DNA of 64,000 nucleotides from Alphaproteobacteria bacterium (GTDB lineage Bacteria > Pseudomonadota > Alphaproteobacteria > RF32 > CAG-239), in contig JAFSUB010000013.1 of assembly GCA_017445475.1 (NCBI GenBank), forward strand, positions 1 to 64,000, written 5' to 3'. The translations under genes were made by a program, and so were the position numbers. Positions 26,064 through 35,671 of this stretch are shown here, in pieces. The notes under the pieces are model-generated. The model had not been told where the DNA came from and did not search any database. It worked only from the letters and a program-made list of their open reading frames with translations. Position 1 is the first letter of the stretch; every line of letters starts with the position of its first letter.

Positions 26064-27692
26064 TTATTGTATTCTAATCACACTGCAAAATACACCGTTT
26101 CTGCCGAGCGCGCCGCAAATTTCATCACCGACATCAATCGAATCAACCGGACCTATTCTCAAATGAAACAGCTCTTTGCCTTGCCCGTCTGCCGGCGCAT
26201 CGACAGAATAAAACGGCTGGTAGCCCTTAAGTATCGAACCGTAATTTCTTGCCAAATCACTCCACAAAGTTTCAAGGTTCGCCACATTCGAATCTGTCCC
26301 GAGCTCAACGGAAATGCTGGCTGCATCATCGCTTTCAAAGCCGACACCATAACGATAGCCTTCAAGCGAATTTGCAAACGTCATTTTGTTTTCACCCGGT
26401 TGAAGCTTATACATTTTGCGATACCCCGAATTTTGCGCGCCTGCCTGTCGGCCGTTTTGGAAAGCATATTCCGGAACCAAAAGCTCGCCCGAGGGGCCCA
26501 TGTTGATTTCATATTCGCCCGTAAGCTTTGCCTGTCCGTCGGGGGTTTGCCACATTGATTTGGTGTTGCTGTCAACCGTGCCGCCCGTCAATTCAAATCC
26601 CTGAACCTCAGAATTTTTGGTTTGCCCGTTTTTGCCCGAAGGAAGCGGCGGCGGAACGTCCCAATCATTTGTTTTGGCTCTGATATCATACATACCCGCA
26701 TCGTCCGAGCGTCTTAATTTTAAACAAACGATACGCTTGCCGTTTCGAAGCACCATATCACCCACACCTTCAACAACAATCAGCCTGTTGTTCGGCCCTT
26801 TTGCACGAAAGCCGACCGGCGTTTCCACACGTTCGACAATCAGCGTTACAATCGGGCGCTGTGTCATATTCAAAGCCTTTTCACCCAAATCGATATATGT
26901 GAAAATATCATCGCGCCAAACGCGTTCAGGCGCAATCACCACATCATCAGGGTTCGGAACATAAACTTCAATATCAAACTTAAATTGCGAAGGATCAAGC
27001 GGAATGCTCTGAATCCAATCTTCTTTTTGATAGCGACGCGTAAACGTTGCATCAACCGATTTATTGTCGCCCGCACCGTATGCGTTTGCGTTTAGCCGTC
27101 CGCCAAAAGAACCGCCCGAGCCGCTACCTCCCGCGCTTTTTTTTTGCCCGCCGACAACCTCAATATCAATCACCGAGTTTGTCAAACGCTCCGTGTTTAC
27201 GTCTTCGCTTCGAACATAAAACACATATTTATTGCCCGAACGCCCAAACACCATCACATTTGTGTCAACGCCAACGGTTGATGTGCCCTGCGCCGGATAA
27301 AGCAAAAGCGTGTTCGGTCCCGTAATTTCACCGTTAAACGTGCTTTCATCGCCGATATAAACGTTTTCCAAAAGTTCCCATTCAGGAAAGTTGATTAAAG
27401 TGAGCATACCCGTTCTTACTCTGACGGGCAAAACCAAATCGGGCGACCAATAATATTTTGAATAAGCCGGTTTTGTTTGCCCCTCACCCAAATTTTGAAG
27501 CGGATCAAGCCACGCGCTTTGCATCATTCCGAGCGAACCCATACCGGCATAATCCAAATTCATCACCGGATAACTTCCCTGCGACTGGTCGGCGTTTTGG
27601 TTCAAACTGTCTATTGTTGCTTGCGACAAAGCGTTGCCCGAAAAAAACACAACGCTCAAAAACACCGCTATTTTCTTGAATTCAACTTTCAT
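26064..27692 (-). CDS. VirB9/TrbG-like core protein with C-terminal SPOR domain
   Basis: 542 aa. Signal peptide (1-24, ends NALSQ). About 95-190 is a VirB9 N-terminal beta domain: RTGMLTLINFPEWELLENVYIGD and TNVMVFGRSGNKYVFYVRS. About 240-345 is the VirB9 C-terminal domain: VWRDDIFTYIDLG, RPIVTLIVER, VEGVGDMVLRNGKRIVCLKL. About 470-542 fits a SPOR domain (ELFHLRIGPVDSIDVGDEIC, then LGRNGVFCSVIRIQ), a peptidoglycan-binding fold not part of usual VirB9 (about 260-300 aa). The domain would tether the outer-membrane core complex to the wall. ATG preceded by AAAGGA; 11 bp before the virB10 genes. Confidence 0.87.
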   Translation of the reverse strand: MKVEFKKIAVFLSVVFFSGNALSQATIDSLNQNADQSQGSYPVMNLDYAGMGSLGMMQSAWLDPLQNLGEGQTKPAYSKYYWSPDLVLPVRVRTGMLTLINFPEWELLENVYIGDESTFNGEITGPNTLLLYPAQGTSTVGVDTNVMVFGRSGNKYVFYVRSEDVNTERLTNSVIDIEVVGGQKKSAGGSGSGGSFGGRLNANAYGAGDNKSVDATFTRRYQKEDWIQSIPLDPSQFKFDIEVYVPNPDDVVIAPERVWRDDIFTYIDLGEKALNMTQRPIVTLIVERVETPVGFRAKGPNNRLIVVEGVGDMVLRNGKRIVCLKLRRSDDAGMYDIRAKTNDWDVPPPLPSGKNGQTKNSEVQGFELTGGTVDSNTKSMWQTPDGQAKLTGEYEINMGPSGELLVPEYAFQNGRQAGAQNSGYRKMYKLQPGENKMTFANSLEGYRYGVGFESDDAASISVELGTDSNVANLETLWSDLARNYGSILKGYQPFYSVDAPADGQGKELFHLRIGPVDSIDVGDEICGALGRNGVFCSVIRIQ

Positions 27693-27706
27693 ATCTGTTT
27701 CCTTTT

Positions 27707-28447
27707 TTATTCGACTTTATTGTGCGAAAGCGAATATCCCGTAACCGTAAAGCCAATCGGATTATTCAACCTTTCGCCGTATTTAACCGTTTTTTTGCGA
27801 TACACAATCCTTAAAGACGCCGTCCAATAATCAACCTGCGGCGCGCTTGAATCGGGATACATATCCCGCGTTTCATATTCAACCTGCCACAAACCGCGGC
27901 TAAGCTCATTAACCGTCATAATGCGCACAACCCTGATGAGCCCTTTGTTTTTAATAATGTCAAGTGCTCTTTTGGCCGTCTTATCAATAAATGCCTGATA
28001 AACCGCCGATGACGACATTTCCTGCAATTGGCTGCCGGGCATCCAGCGTGATTCCATTTCCTGCACATCGCCGACAAAAGCACTTCGAAGCAAAACATAT
28101 TCGCGCACAAAAACTTCGGTGATGGCCTTCTGATTTTCCATATTGCTCAAAGGCACAATGTCATAAACCTGTTCCTGCTTGTTTTCAAAAGTCAGCAAAA
28201 AGGGCTCCACACGGTATAGCGGAATAAGTTGAGCAATAGTCAAAATCAAAACCAAATTGCAACAAAGGCTGATGGCAACAATAACAGCAAACGCGCGCGC
28301 CGTCCACAAATACCTTTTTTCGGATGCATTCACAACCACATCGCTGCTTTGCCCGCGCGCGGGCGCAGGCCCGCTTGGCCTTTTCGGATTTGTCCTTGAG
28401 CCAATCAGTTTTTGCTCAACGTTATCAACGCCTAATTTTTCCGCCAT
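27707..28447 (-). CDS. VirB8-like inner-membrane protein (copy 2)
   Basis: 246 aa from the ATG at 28447 (AAGGA seven bases upstream; a TTG three bases earlier is less likely). A cytoplasmic tail of about 45 residues rich in Pro, Arg and Ser, one transmembrane helix (about 48-75), then the VirB8/TrbF periplasmic NTF2-like domain beginning LYRVEPFLLTF and ending LNNPIGFTVTGYSLS, the family's NPxGF-V-Y signature. Bridges the inner-membrane complex to the core channel. Paralogue of the gene at 28789-29541, from which it is separated by a VirB7-like lipoprotein gene. Confidence 0.88.
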   Translation of the reverse strand: MAEKLGVDNVEQKLIGSRTNPKRPSGPAPARGQSSDVVVNASEKRYLWTARAFAVIVAISLCCNLVLILTIAQLIPLYRVEPFLLTFENKQEQVYDIVPLSNMENQKAITEVFVREYVLLRSAFVGDVQEMESRWMPGSQLQEMSSSAVYQAFIDKTAKRALDIIKNKGLIRVVRIMTVNELSRGLWQVEYETRDMYPDSSAPQVDYWTASLRIVYRKKTVKYGERLNNPIGFTVTGYSLSHNKVE

Positions 28448-28457
28448 CAAATTTTCC

Positions 28458-28637
28458 TTATATCAAAACGGCAAACCACTGGGGCAACCCTTTTTCGAGC
28501 TCAACTTCCATACACGCGCACGGCGATAATTTGAGCTCGTTCACATTTTTACCGATACCGACCGGCTCGGGTTCATAGTACGAACCGCAAGCGCCAAGCA
28601 CCAGAAGCAGAAAAAGAACGACCACCCTTTTAAACAT
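28458..28637 (-). CDS. VirB7-like small outer-membrane lipoprotein
   Basis: 59 aa. The ATG at 28637 has AGGAAA upstream. The signal peptide MFKRVVVLFLLLVLGACGS carries a textbook lipobox, LGAC, with Cys17 as the lipidation site. The mature part is about 43 residues with a CAC pair and ends LPQWFAVLI. Length, lipobox and location inside the virB8-virB9 region match VirB7, which binds VirB9 and helps anchor the outer-membrane ring. VirB7 sequences are too divergent for a firm match. Confidence 0.7.
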   Translation of the reverse strand: MFKRVVVLFLLLVLGACGSYYEPEPVGIGKNVNELKLSPCACMEVELEKGLPQWFAVLI

Positions 28638-28788
28638 CTCTTTGTTTCCTTTTTTTCAATATACCAAACATTTTCATGCTATTCTTTTTTTTTGAAAAAG
28701 TCTAACACGAACATGCGCCAATCCCCAACTTATCTAAAGTTTAGAGAACTCGCTTTATGGTAGCATACATTTAAAAGATTAACATATA

Positions 28789-29541
28789 TTAAAGAATTTC
28801 AACTTGTGTTTGAGAATATCTTGTAACGGTAAAACCAAGCGGATTCATCAGGCGTTTTGCCATAAAAAGACGTTCCTTAATGAAAAATGCCGTAACCGAT
28901 GCCGTCCAATAATTTGTTTTCAAAACGAGTCTGTTTCCACCTGTGCCCAAAGCGGAAGGCGATAAATCGTATGTTCTGAAATCAACTTTCCAAACGGGGC
29001 TTTTTTCACCGCCGACCTTACCGATTGAAATAATCTCCACGTCGCGCACAACCCCTTTTTGCAGCAAATTTGAAAGCTCTGAAACCTGCGTGCGCTTAAA
29101 ATCGATATAAACGGAAGGCGACGACAGATAATTGACCACCCCGCCGGCAAACCATCTTGATTGCATTTCTCTTTCGTCATTTAAAACCGTATTACGCATA
29201 ATCACATATTGCCGAATAAAATTTTCCATCATCTGCCTTGACGAAGCCATGTCCGGCGCAATCGCCTCATAGCGAACCATCGAATCCGAATTATCTTGGC
29301 TGATAATCAAAAAAGGCTCAACACGCACGAGTGGCGCCATCTTAAACAAAACAAGCGACGCAGAAGTAAAAAACGCAAGCGACAAAACGCAAAAAAGCAT
29401 CACAAGCCTTGAAACCCACTGATAATATGTTTCCTTAAAGGTTTTGAGCCTGCTTTCTTCGTCGGTGATATAATTTTGAGCCATTTGGCGCGTGCCCTCA
29501 AGCGCCAAAACATCATCTTTTGCTGTCAAACGCTTTGCCAT
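28789..29541 (-). CDS. VirB8-like inner-membrane protein (copy 1)
   Basis: 250 aa; ATG at 29541 after AAGGAG. A cytoplasmic tail of about 45 residues, one transmembrane helix (about 47-70: LVMLFCVLSLAFFTSASLVL) and a VirB8 periplasmic domain starting MAPLVRVEPFLII and ending LMNPLGFTVTRYSQT. Parallels the second copy along its whole length, but most positions differ, so the duplication is old. A 151-bp AT-rich gap separates it from the VirB7-like gene and could hold an internal promoter; I see no convincing one. Confidence 0.88.
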   Translation of the reverse strand: MAKRLTAKDDVLALEGTRQMAQNYITDEESRLKTFKETYYQWVSRLVMLFCVLSLAFFTSASLVLFKMAPLVRVEPFLIISQDNSDSMVRYEAIAPDMASSRQMMENFIRQYVIMRNTVLNDEREMQSRWFAGGVVNYLSSPSVYIDFKRTQVSELSNLLQKGVVRDVEIISIGKVGGEKSPVWKVDFRTYDLSPSALGTGGNRLVLKTNYWTASVTAFFIKERLFMAKRLMNPLGFTVTRYSQTQVEIL

Positions 29542-29550
29542 TTCAACTCC

Positions 29551-32500
29551 TTAAAAATATTTCGCGCGATACGGTGTTTCAAACCGCTCCATATTCTTTT
29601 CAAATTCTTCTTCCGCTTCCTTGTCGTATTTTTCCAAAACGACTGCGTCTGTTTTCTTTTGCTTAATGTTTTCTTCAAGCGTTGCGTCCGGTTCTGTTAA
29701 ATCCGAAAGCGACACAAGCTCTTCTTTGTCCATCTGCATTGACTTAAGCATCTTGTCAAGTTTTGTTTTTCTTTCAAGCAAATAGTCGTTCATCTCGGGC
29801 AGCGTATTCATCATCTCAAGCGCCTCGCTTAAAAACATATTTTTGCCCTCGTCCAAACATTTCAAAACACTTTGATAAGTTTCTTCGTCTGCAATAAACT
29901 CCGATGAAATCACCGTCTTTGTTTTTTGCGTTTTCAAATATTCGCCCGACACTTTTTGGGTAAATGTGCAGCTTGCCTTTGACAGCGCTTCGTCTATTGT
30001 CGCACGCGCGTCGTCAACCTTCACGCGAAGTTTTGCAAGCGCTTTTTGATATTCCCGTTCTTGGTCAACAAACTGCAGATAATCGGCAATTTGATTGCGT
30101 GAGAGCATTCTGTTGCTTTTTTCTCTGATTTCGTCCTCATCGCCGTCGTCGTCTCTTGAAGCCGTATCATCAAAAAACTTGCCCAAGTCATACATCGGCG
30201 TCGTCAATGTCAACCCTTTTTCATATTTCACGAAAACGGAAAGCTCGCTTTCCGGTCCGGCCGGTTTTTCACCCTTTACCTTCAAGAAGTTGTCGCTTTT
30301 TGAGTCACTTCCGACTTTTAAGATGTCCTCAATGTCCACATCTCTTTCGCCCAGCCCGTTTTTAAGCAAAATTCTTGTCCAAACCGACGGAACTTCCTGT
30401 TTCATCTTCCAAAACTCATAACGCGTCGTTTTCGGATTTATATTTCTTGGGGTTTTTGTTTTCACAACTTCGTCATAATCCACCGAATCAAAATGGATAG
30501 ATTCTCTTAAAGGCGGCCAATACGAAACCGTAATTCTTTTCGGCGTCCACAAATCTCTTTTTCCGGCGTCAATACAAACAAAATATTGGCTGTCTTCCTG
30601 CCGATAGTTACCCGAGTTTCCTGCCGAGCACTCCTCTTTTCCATTGTCAAACACCGCTTTTCGAACATAATTTGCCGAAGATGCCGCAAAATTTGCCGTG
30701 CTCATGATAAAGTCCGGATACCCTGCGCTTCTAACCACTCTTGATGCAAAAGCATGATTTTCGATATAATCCAATATTTGCTGATGAAGTTTGTTGACGG
30801 TGCCGTAATTTCTCGGATCATAGAGCTTATCTCCCAAAGCAAACATTTGTTTCACGCGGCTTTGAATAAAGCTGATAACATTATTATGCCAAGCATTAAA
30901 TGTTGCCTCTGCCAAACTTAAAACCGTCATACCTCCTGCCCCGAAATAACCGGCACTAAAACCAATAACCGACGTGCGCGCCTCAAGCTCCTTAATTTTT
31001 TCGGCCATCTGAGCAATAAACGCTGCCTCCATCGCAACGGCCTGTGCAATATAAGTTTCATTTTCGCTTTCAATCTGCGCGTCAATTTGTTCAATCTGCT
31101 CTTTCAAAACATCGATTTGTGTTTCGTAAATTCCAACCTGCCGCAAAGCCTCGTCTGCTTTCGGGCTCACTTCTTCAGATTTTTTCTGTTGCTGTGTCTT
31201 GCGCTCATCGGCATCGACATTCAACGCGCTTGTATAGGTGGAATCCTGCTGCCTTTTTTGCTCTTCAAGCTTGATGAGCTCTTCTTGGGCCAAAACATTT
31301 TCATCGGCCTCGTTTCTTTGCTGCGCATTATCGGCATGAACCATCTTTTGCGCATTCATTTTCGGCGCAATCTCATCCATTCTTTCATAAATAGCCTCTT
31401 TCCGCGCAATAAGCGAAGCAATTTTCTGTTCGTGTGCTTTCACAAACGCGTCCATTTTCGCATCGCCTTGCTTTTTAAATTCGACAACAGGCTTTCCTCT
31501 CAACTGCTTAGCAAACGCAGATTCGAAATTTGCCCTATCTGCTGCCAAAAGCGCCGCATTTGACGCCTTCATTTCAGCCACTTCTTCTTCAAGCTCATGC
31601 TGTCTTTTGTCGCAGGCTTCTAAACGCTCTTCATAAGCCTTTTGAGCCGCATCTTCACAATATACGAGCGAACCACGACACGCCTTACCGCACTCTGATT
31701 TGCGCGCAGAAGCCTCTGCGGCCGTTTCTCCCTCCGGTCCGGTTGCCCCTGCGCAATTTGATGAGCAAGTGTCATAGTTTTTATTGCAGGTTTTAACGTC
31801 TTTTTGTCTTGCCTCTTCGGCATCACTTGTGCACCTAACCATAAACATCGGATCAACATCAAAACTCTCGTTAACGGAGGCCACCAAATCATAGATAATT
31901 TGCTTAACATAATCCGAGTTCAAATAAAGCAAAATATTGCCATATTTCAAATTAAGATATTGATCGTAAAAACGCTTTTCATCGCCCCAAACAGGATATC
32001 TTTTCGCACTCGGTCCGAAAACACCGCCCCCTTGACTCATATCCAAACCCACTTTTTTTGAAAGTGCCGAACCAATCTGAAAACGATTTAACTTCCCTTC
32101 GCGAACGGCATCTTCGGCATACGCCTCATTTGAAGGCAAACTCAACTCATCGGCATCTTTCATCACACTCTTTACTTTTGTTTTTTTATTATATTTTTTA
32201 AGCTCTCTGGGCGTTTTTTCATCAATTGTTGCCGTGCCGACTTCCACATCTTCATTATTCATCAACACATCTGTCCTTGAACGCACATAAGCCGAAATCG
32301 CGGCACCGGAAAGCCCGCGCCTTTGAGCATATTGGTTGACGGCAAAATTGATACGCTCATCAAAAGTCCGTCCGTCAACCGGCTCATCTTCCGTGCCAGA
32401 AACGCCGCCTCTGACATCATATGTCGTCATTTCAAAAACTTTGTTCGGACAAACAACATCGGCAAAGCTCACATAATCATATTCGTTTTCGCTTTTACAG

Positions 32501-33708
32501 CCCTTCAAATTCGGACAATATTTCATTGCGCGGTCTTTTAGGTGGCAACCGTCGCCAAACCACACATCATCAGCATTAGAACCGTAATAATCCGCAAAAT
32601 ACGCTTTTGATTTGCGCTCCGAATCAGCCAGCCGTTTCACAGCTTCGCGATGCAACTGAACAAATTTTTCATATTCAATGAACGGTTTTCTTAAATCGGG
32701 CATTTGCTGCTTTGTGTTGTGCATCACCTGTGCTTCGCGAAGCAAATTATATACGCCGTCTAAAATGGCCAGTCCCTTAGCCTTTTCTATTGCATCACCC
32801 TCAAAAGGAACATGTCCTTCAAATTTTTCCATCGGCGCAAGCTCAAGCCCCGTATTCGGCTTAAAAGCCTTAAGATTAATACCTTCACCGAACAATTTGC
32901 CGCTACTGTCCGCACTTTGAGATGCGGCTGACACTTCCTGCATATTGATATCTTCATTTAAAGGCCTGACACCTCTTTGCAGCGCTTCGCCTGAAAAAGA
33001 TTGCGCTTCAATTGCCGTCAATTCTTCTTTTAACCTCAGCATTGAATCATACATTTCCTGCAATTTGTAAGCATTCGCCCAGTTTCCAAGTTCTTCATCC
33101 GAAGCCGACGCACTTTGACAAACCGACGAGTTCGACTCGTTTCCTTCAACAAAACAATTTGTTAACGTTGAGAACTCGGCCTCCAGCGCTTTCAATCTAC
33201 CTTCATCCAAGTCGCGCACAGCCAAATAATTTTCCATCAAATTATCGTTAACAAACTCGGCCCGTTTGCCTTCAGCCAATTTTAAAACATATTCTCTGTT
33301 TTCCGGCGCATATTTTCCGGCAAGTTCGGTCGGATTTTCCAAAAACAGCTTTTTGAACCCTTCGGCAAGCGAAGCTTCGCTTTTAACATCAACAACTTCT
33401 GCTTCTTTAATTTCTCTTGAAAGCGCCAAAGCCGAATCGCCCTCGTCTTTTTGCAGAGGCACTTCCTTATAATCAAGCCCGATATAATTGCCGAGTGATT
33501 TAAGCAAATTGAGGCTTCCGTCTTGATTGAGTTGCAAATTATCCGCATATGTTCGAACCGTTTTAAGCGCGCCTTTCGCCGCAACAATTGCGTCATTTGC
33601 CCCGTCAAAAGTCGGGCAAATCAAGCACGGCGGCTCAATGTAGGCAAAAACCTTTGCCGAACAAAGCAGCCCTACTAAAAAAACATACCCGATAGCATTT
33701 TTTCTCAT
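29551..33708 (-). CDS. Giant exported coiled-coil protein of the secretion locus
   Basis: 1385 aa; ATG after AAAGGAGG. Signal peptide about 1-22 (ends VFA), then CLIC. Long coiled-coil stretches dominate. A cysteine-rich segment (about 619-716) has regularly spaced pairs such as CNKNYDTCSSNC and CGKACRGSLVYC. A short glycine-rich hydrophobic stretch (about 911-940, IGFSAGYFGAGGMTVLSL) might insert in a membrane. An Asp/Glu-rich C-terminal third follows. No family recognised. It occupies the place of virB6 but lacks VirB6's several transmembrane helices. It may be an extracellular or periplasmic part of the apparatus or a very large minor pilin relative (inference). Confidence 0.65.
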   Translation of the reverse strand: MRKNAIGYVFLVGLLCSAKVFAYIEPPCLICPTFDGANDAIVAAKGALKTVRTYADNLQLNQDGSLNLLKSLGNYIGLDYKEVPLQKDEGDSALALSREIKEAEVVDVKSEASLAEGFKKLFLENPTELAGKYAPENREYVLKLAEGKRAEFVNDNLMENYLAVRDLDEGRLKALEAEFSTLTNCFVEGNESNSSVCQSASASDEELGNWANAYKLQEMYDSMLRLKEELTAIEAQSFSGEALQRGVRPLNEDINMQEVSAASQSADSSGKLFGEGINLKAFKPNTGLELAPMEKFEGHVPFEGDAIEKAKGLAILDGVYNLLREAQVMHNTKQQMPDLRKPFIEYEKFVQLHREAVKRLADSERKSKAYFADYYGSNADDVWFGDGCHLKDRAMKYCPNLKGCKSENEYDYVSFADVVCPNKVFEMTTYDVRGGVSGTEDEPVDGRTFDERINFAVNQYAQRRGLSGAAISAYVRSRTDVLMNNEDVEVGTATIDEKTPRELKKYNKKTKVKSVMKDADELSLPSNEAYAEDAVREGKLNRFQIGSALSKKVGLDMSQGGGVFGPSAKRYPVWGDEKRFYDQYLNLKYGNILLYLNSDYVKQIIYDLVASVNESFDVDPMFMVRCTSDAEEARQKDVKTCNKNYDTCSSNCAGATGPEGETAAEASARKSECGKACRGSLVYCEDAAQKAYEERLEACDKRQHELEEEVAEMKASNAALLAADRANFESAFAKQLRGKPVVEFKKQGDAKMDAFVKAHEQKIASLIARKEAIYERMDEIAPKMNAQKMVHADNAQQRNEADENVLAQEELIKLEEQKRQQDSTYTSALNVDADERKTQQQKKSEEVSPKADEALRQVGIYETQIDVLKEQIEQIDAQIESENETYIAQAVAMEAAFIAQMAEKIKELEARTSVIGFSAGYFGAGGMTVLSLAEATFNAWHNNVISFIQSRVKQMFALGDKLYDPRNYGTVNKLHQQILDYIENHAFASRVVRSAGYPDFIMSTANFAASSANYVRKAVFDNGKEECSAGNSGNYRQEDSQYFVCIDAGKRDLWTPKRITVSYWPPLRESIHFDSVDYDEVVKTKTPRNINPKTTRYEFWKMKQEVPSVWTRILLKNGLGERDVDIEDILKVGSDSKSDNFLKVKGEKPAGPESELSVFVKYEKGLTLTTPMYDLGKFFDDTASRDDDGDEDEIREKSNRMLSRNQIADYLQFVDQEREYQKALAKLRVKVDDARATIDEALSKASCTFTQKVSGEYLKTQKTKTVISSEFIADEETYQSVLKCLDEGKNMFLSEALEMMNTLPEMNDYLLERKTKLDKMLKSMQMDKEELVSLSDLTEPDATLEENIKQKKTDAVVLEKYDKEAEEEFEKNMERFETPYRAKYF

Positions 33709-33719
33709 CTCCGCCTCCT

Positions 33720-34955
33720 TTAGTTTCCAATCCCCGCTTTTTTCACATCATCTTCGGTCAGCACATAATCATCCATATTAATTTCGGCCGGATTTTTTTC
33801 GGGGTTTTGAACCCTGAAATCGCGATTTTGCATATAGCGTGATGTTTTAAGTCTTTGCTTGGCAGCTTCCAGCTTGATTTCTTCGGTTAAAAGCTCCAAT
33901 TCCTGAACGCGCTGCTGATTTTGAAGTGCCAGTGCCGTAATTTCATAATCAACCGCTTCAATATTGTTCACCAAATCATCTTTTTTCTGGTCAAGAGCCG
34001 CCATTTTTTGGCGCACACCGATAAGCTGAACCAAAGCATTTGCCATATCTTTTTTCACATTTTCGCGGCGCTCGTTTTGAATGCGATCAACCGCCTCTTG
34101 GTTCATCGGCTCGTCAGGCAAAATGTAATTTTTGGCAATACCTTCCTCATAAGCGGCCTTCTTGTCTTCGGGCGATTTTTTAACCATACCTTTCACAATA
34201 TCGGCGGCAAGTCCTTTGGCCGACGTTTCAAGCACCGATTTTGCCGCGTCGTATTTTTGCTGTGTTTCCCGCTTTTGCGCCAAAAGCGCCTGATATTGCT
34301 CGTCTGAATCCAAATACGAATTGCCTTCCTCGCCCATTGTGTTTAGAGCTTTTTCATATTCTCCTTTTAGGGCTGTCGTCTCAGCCAGTTGTTTGGCAAT
34401 TGAAGCTTTGGTATCTTCATGTTCTTCCGCATCATACAATTCTTTTAAGATTTTCTCGTTTTTTTGGGCATCTTCTAAACGTGCATTCAATTCTTTGGAG
34501 GCGGCAACCCTGCGTGCCTCAAGGTTTGCATCAATCTCATCAAGCTGTTTTTTCAAGCTCACACTTGAAACGGCTTGCGAATTTTTCAGTTTTTCCATCT
34601 GCTGTTCGTATGTTTCCGTGCCTTGCGTATAAAGCGAATGCGCATCATCATAAACACCTTTTGCGCCTTCATAAAGTTCTTTTCCTGTGTTGATATCTTT
34701 TTGAATGCGTTGTTTTAAGGCCTGCGCCTTTTCATAGGTTGTTTTCAAACTTTGCCCGATTTTACTTTCCGTAACTTTTTTGGCAGCGGCATTCACACGT
34801 TTAAGGGTTTGTTCAACAAACGTTTCAACGGCACCCAGCGTGCGTGCACCTGCCGCATCGCCGTCAGCTTTAAGCTGTGCCTGCAAAGGAGGGCAAAACA
34901 AACACACCGCGAGGGCAGCCGCAACAAACAAAATCTTCTTATTTTTCACTGTCAT
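33720..34955 (-). CDS. Exported coiled-coil protein of the secretion locus
   Basis: 411 aa. Signal peptide about 1-26 (ends LQAQ), then almost continuous helix and coiled coil. The stretch TGKELYEGAKGVYDDAHSLY resembles a matching stretch in the 242-aa neighbour (NKGKQIYSSAKEK), so the two share a module. The start overlaps the end of the 242-aa gene by 17 bp, implying translational coupling. Probably periplasmic. A distant VirB5 relationship is possible but not shown. Confidence 0.65.
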   Translation of the reverse strand: MTVKNKKILFVAAALAVCLFCPPLQAQLKADGDAAGARTLGAVETFVEQTLKRVNAAAKKVTESKIGQSLKTTYEKAQALKQRIQKDINTGKELYEGAKGVYDDAHSLYTQGTETYEQQMEKLKNSQAVSSVSLKKQLDEIDANLEARRVAASKELNARLEDAQKNEKILKELYDAEEHEDTKASIAKQLAETTALKGEYEKALNTMGEEGNSYLDSDEQYQALLAQKRETQQKYDAAKSVLETSAKGLAADIVKGMVKKSPEDKKAAYEEGIAKNYILPDEPMNQEAVDRIQNERRENVKKDMANALVQLIGVRQKMAALDQKKDDLVNNIEAVDYEITALALQNQQRVQELELLTEEIKLEAAKQRLKTSRYMQNRDFRVQNPEKNPAEINMDDYVLTEDDVKKAGIGN

Positions 34956-35667
34956 ACCCCCCCTCTAAATTATGAATGCCCATCATATGATCAAAGCCTG
35001 CCATTGATGCTTTCATTTCTATAATTTTCAGATTTCTCTTCATCGAGCGCAACGACGCTTTCTGCGACAAATCTATTGCCTCATCAATGCTTTCGACATT
35101 CACAAGCTCGTCTTCTTCACCACGAATATTTTGCCTTAAAACCATTGTTTTAGAAAACAAAGCCGACATATCTTCCGCATTTTGTTTGTTTAAGGCATAA
35201 CTTAAAGCCATCTGGTTTGCAATCGAATCAGCACCTTTTTTACGCACCATCACATCAACAACAGCGTCTGCGGCCTCATTGTCCGACATTTTGCCGTCAA
35301 ATTTGCCTTTAAGGGGTGAAAGCACCGTATAGCCCAAACCTTCCAAATCTCTTTCATGAACGGCCGTAATGGTTGCCTCAACCCCACCTTTAATTGCCCT
35401 TGCCTTTTCTTTTGCGCTTGAATAAATCTGTTTGCCCTTATTATAGGTCGATTTGGCATCATCAACATATTTCTTGGCTTGTTTGGCGCGCTGCTCAATC
35501 GTTTGCTTTAATGATTGTGCCTTTGCAATTTTTTCTTTATAGCCCTGAACATTATCCAAAACTGTCGTCAAAACAGCTTGCAACGCCTCAATATCGGCAC
35601 GCGCGGGAGGGCTGAACATCAAACCCGCCGCAACCAAAACCGCACATAACACACTTCGTTTTGCCAT
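34939..35667 (-). CDS. Exported coiled-coil protein of the secretion locus, VirB5-like size
   Basis: 242 aa from the ATG at 35667 (MAKRSVLCAVLV); a longer frame would start inside the previous gene. Signal peptide ends PARA. The mature part has the size and helical make-up of VirB5 minor pilins (about 200 aa): N-terminal helix DIEALQAVLTTVLDNVQGYK, coiled coil, and a C-terminal helical region ending in a GGYDSEK tail. Five bp after the previous gene's stop and overlapping the next by 17 bp. Confidence 0.65.
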   Translation of the reverse strand: MAKRSVLCAVLVAAGLMFSPPARADIEALQAVLTTVLDNVQGYKEKIAKAQSLKQTIEQRAKQAKKYVDDAKSTYNKGKQIYSSAKEKARAIKGGVEATITAVHERDLEGLGYTVLSPLKGKFDGKMSDNEAADAVVDVMVRKKGADSIANQMALSYALNKQNAEDMSALFSKTMVLRQNIRGEEDELVNVESIDEAIDLSQKASLRSMKRNLKIIEMKASMAGFDHMMGIHNLEGGYDSEK

Positions 35668-35671
35668 CGTC

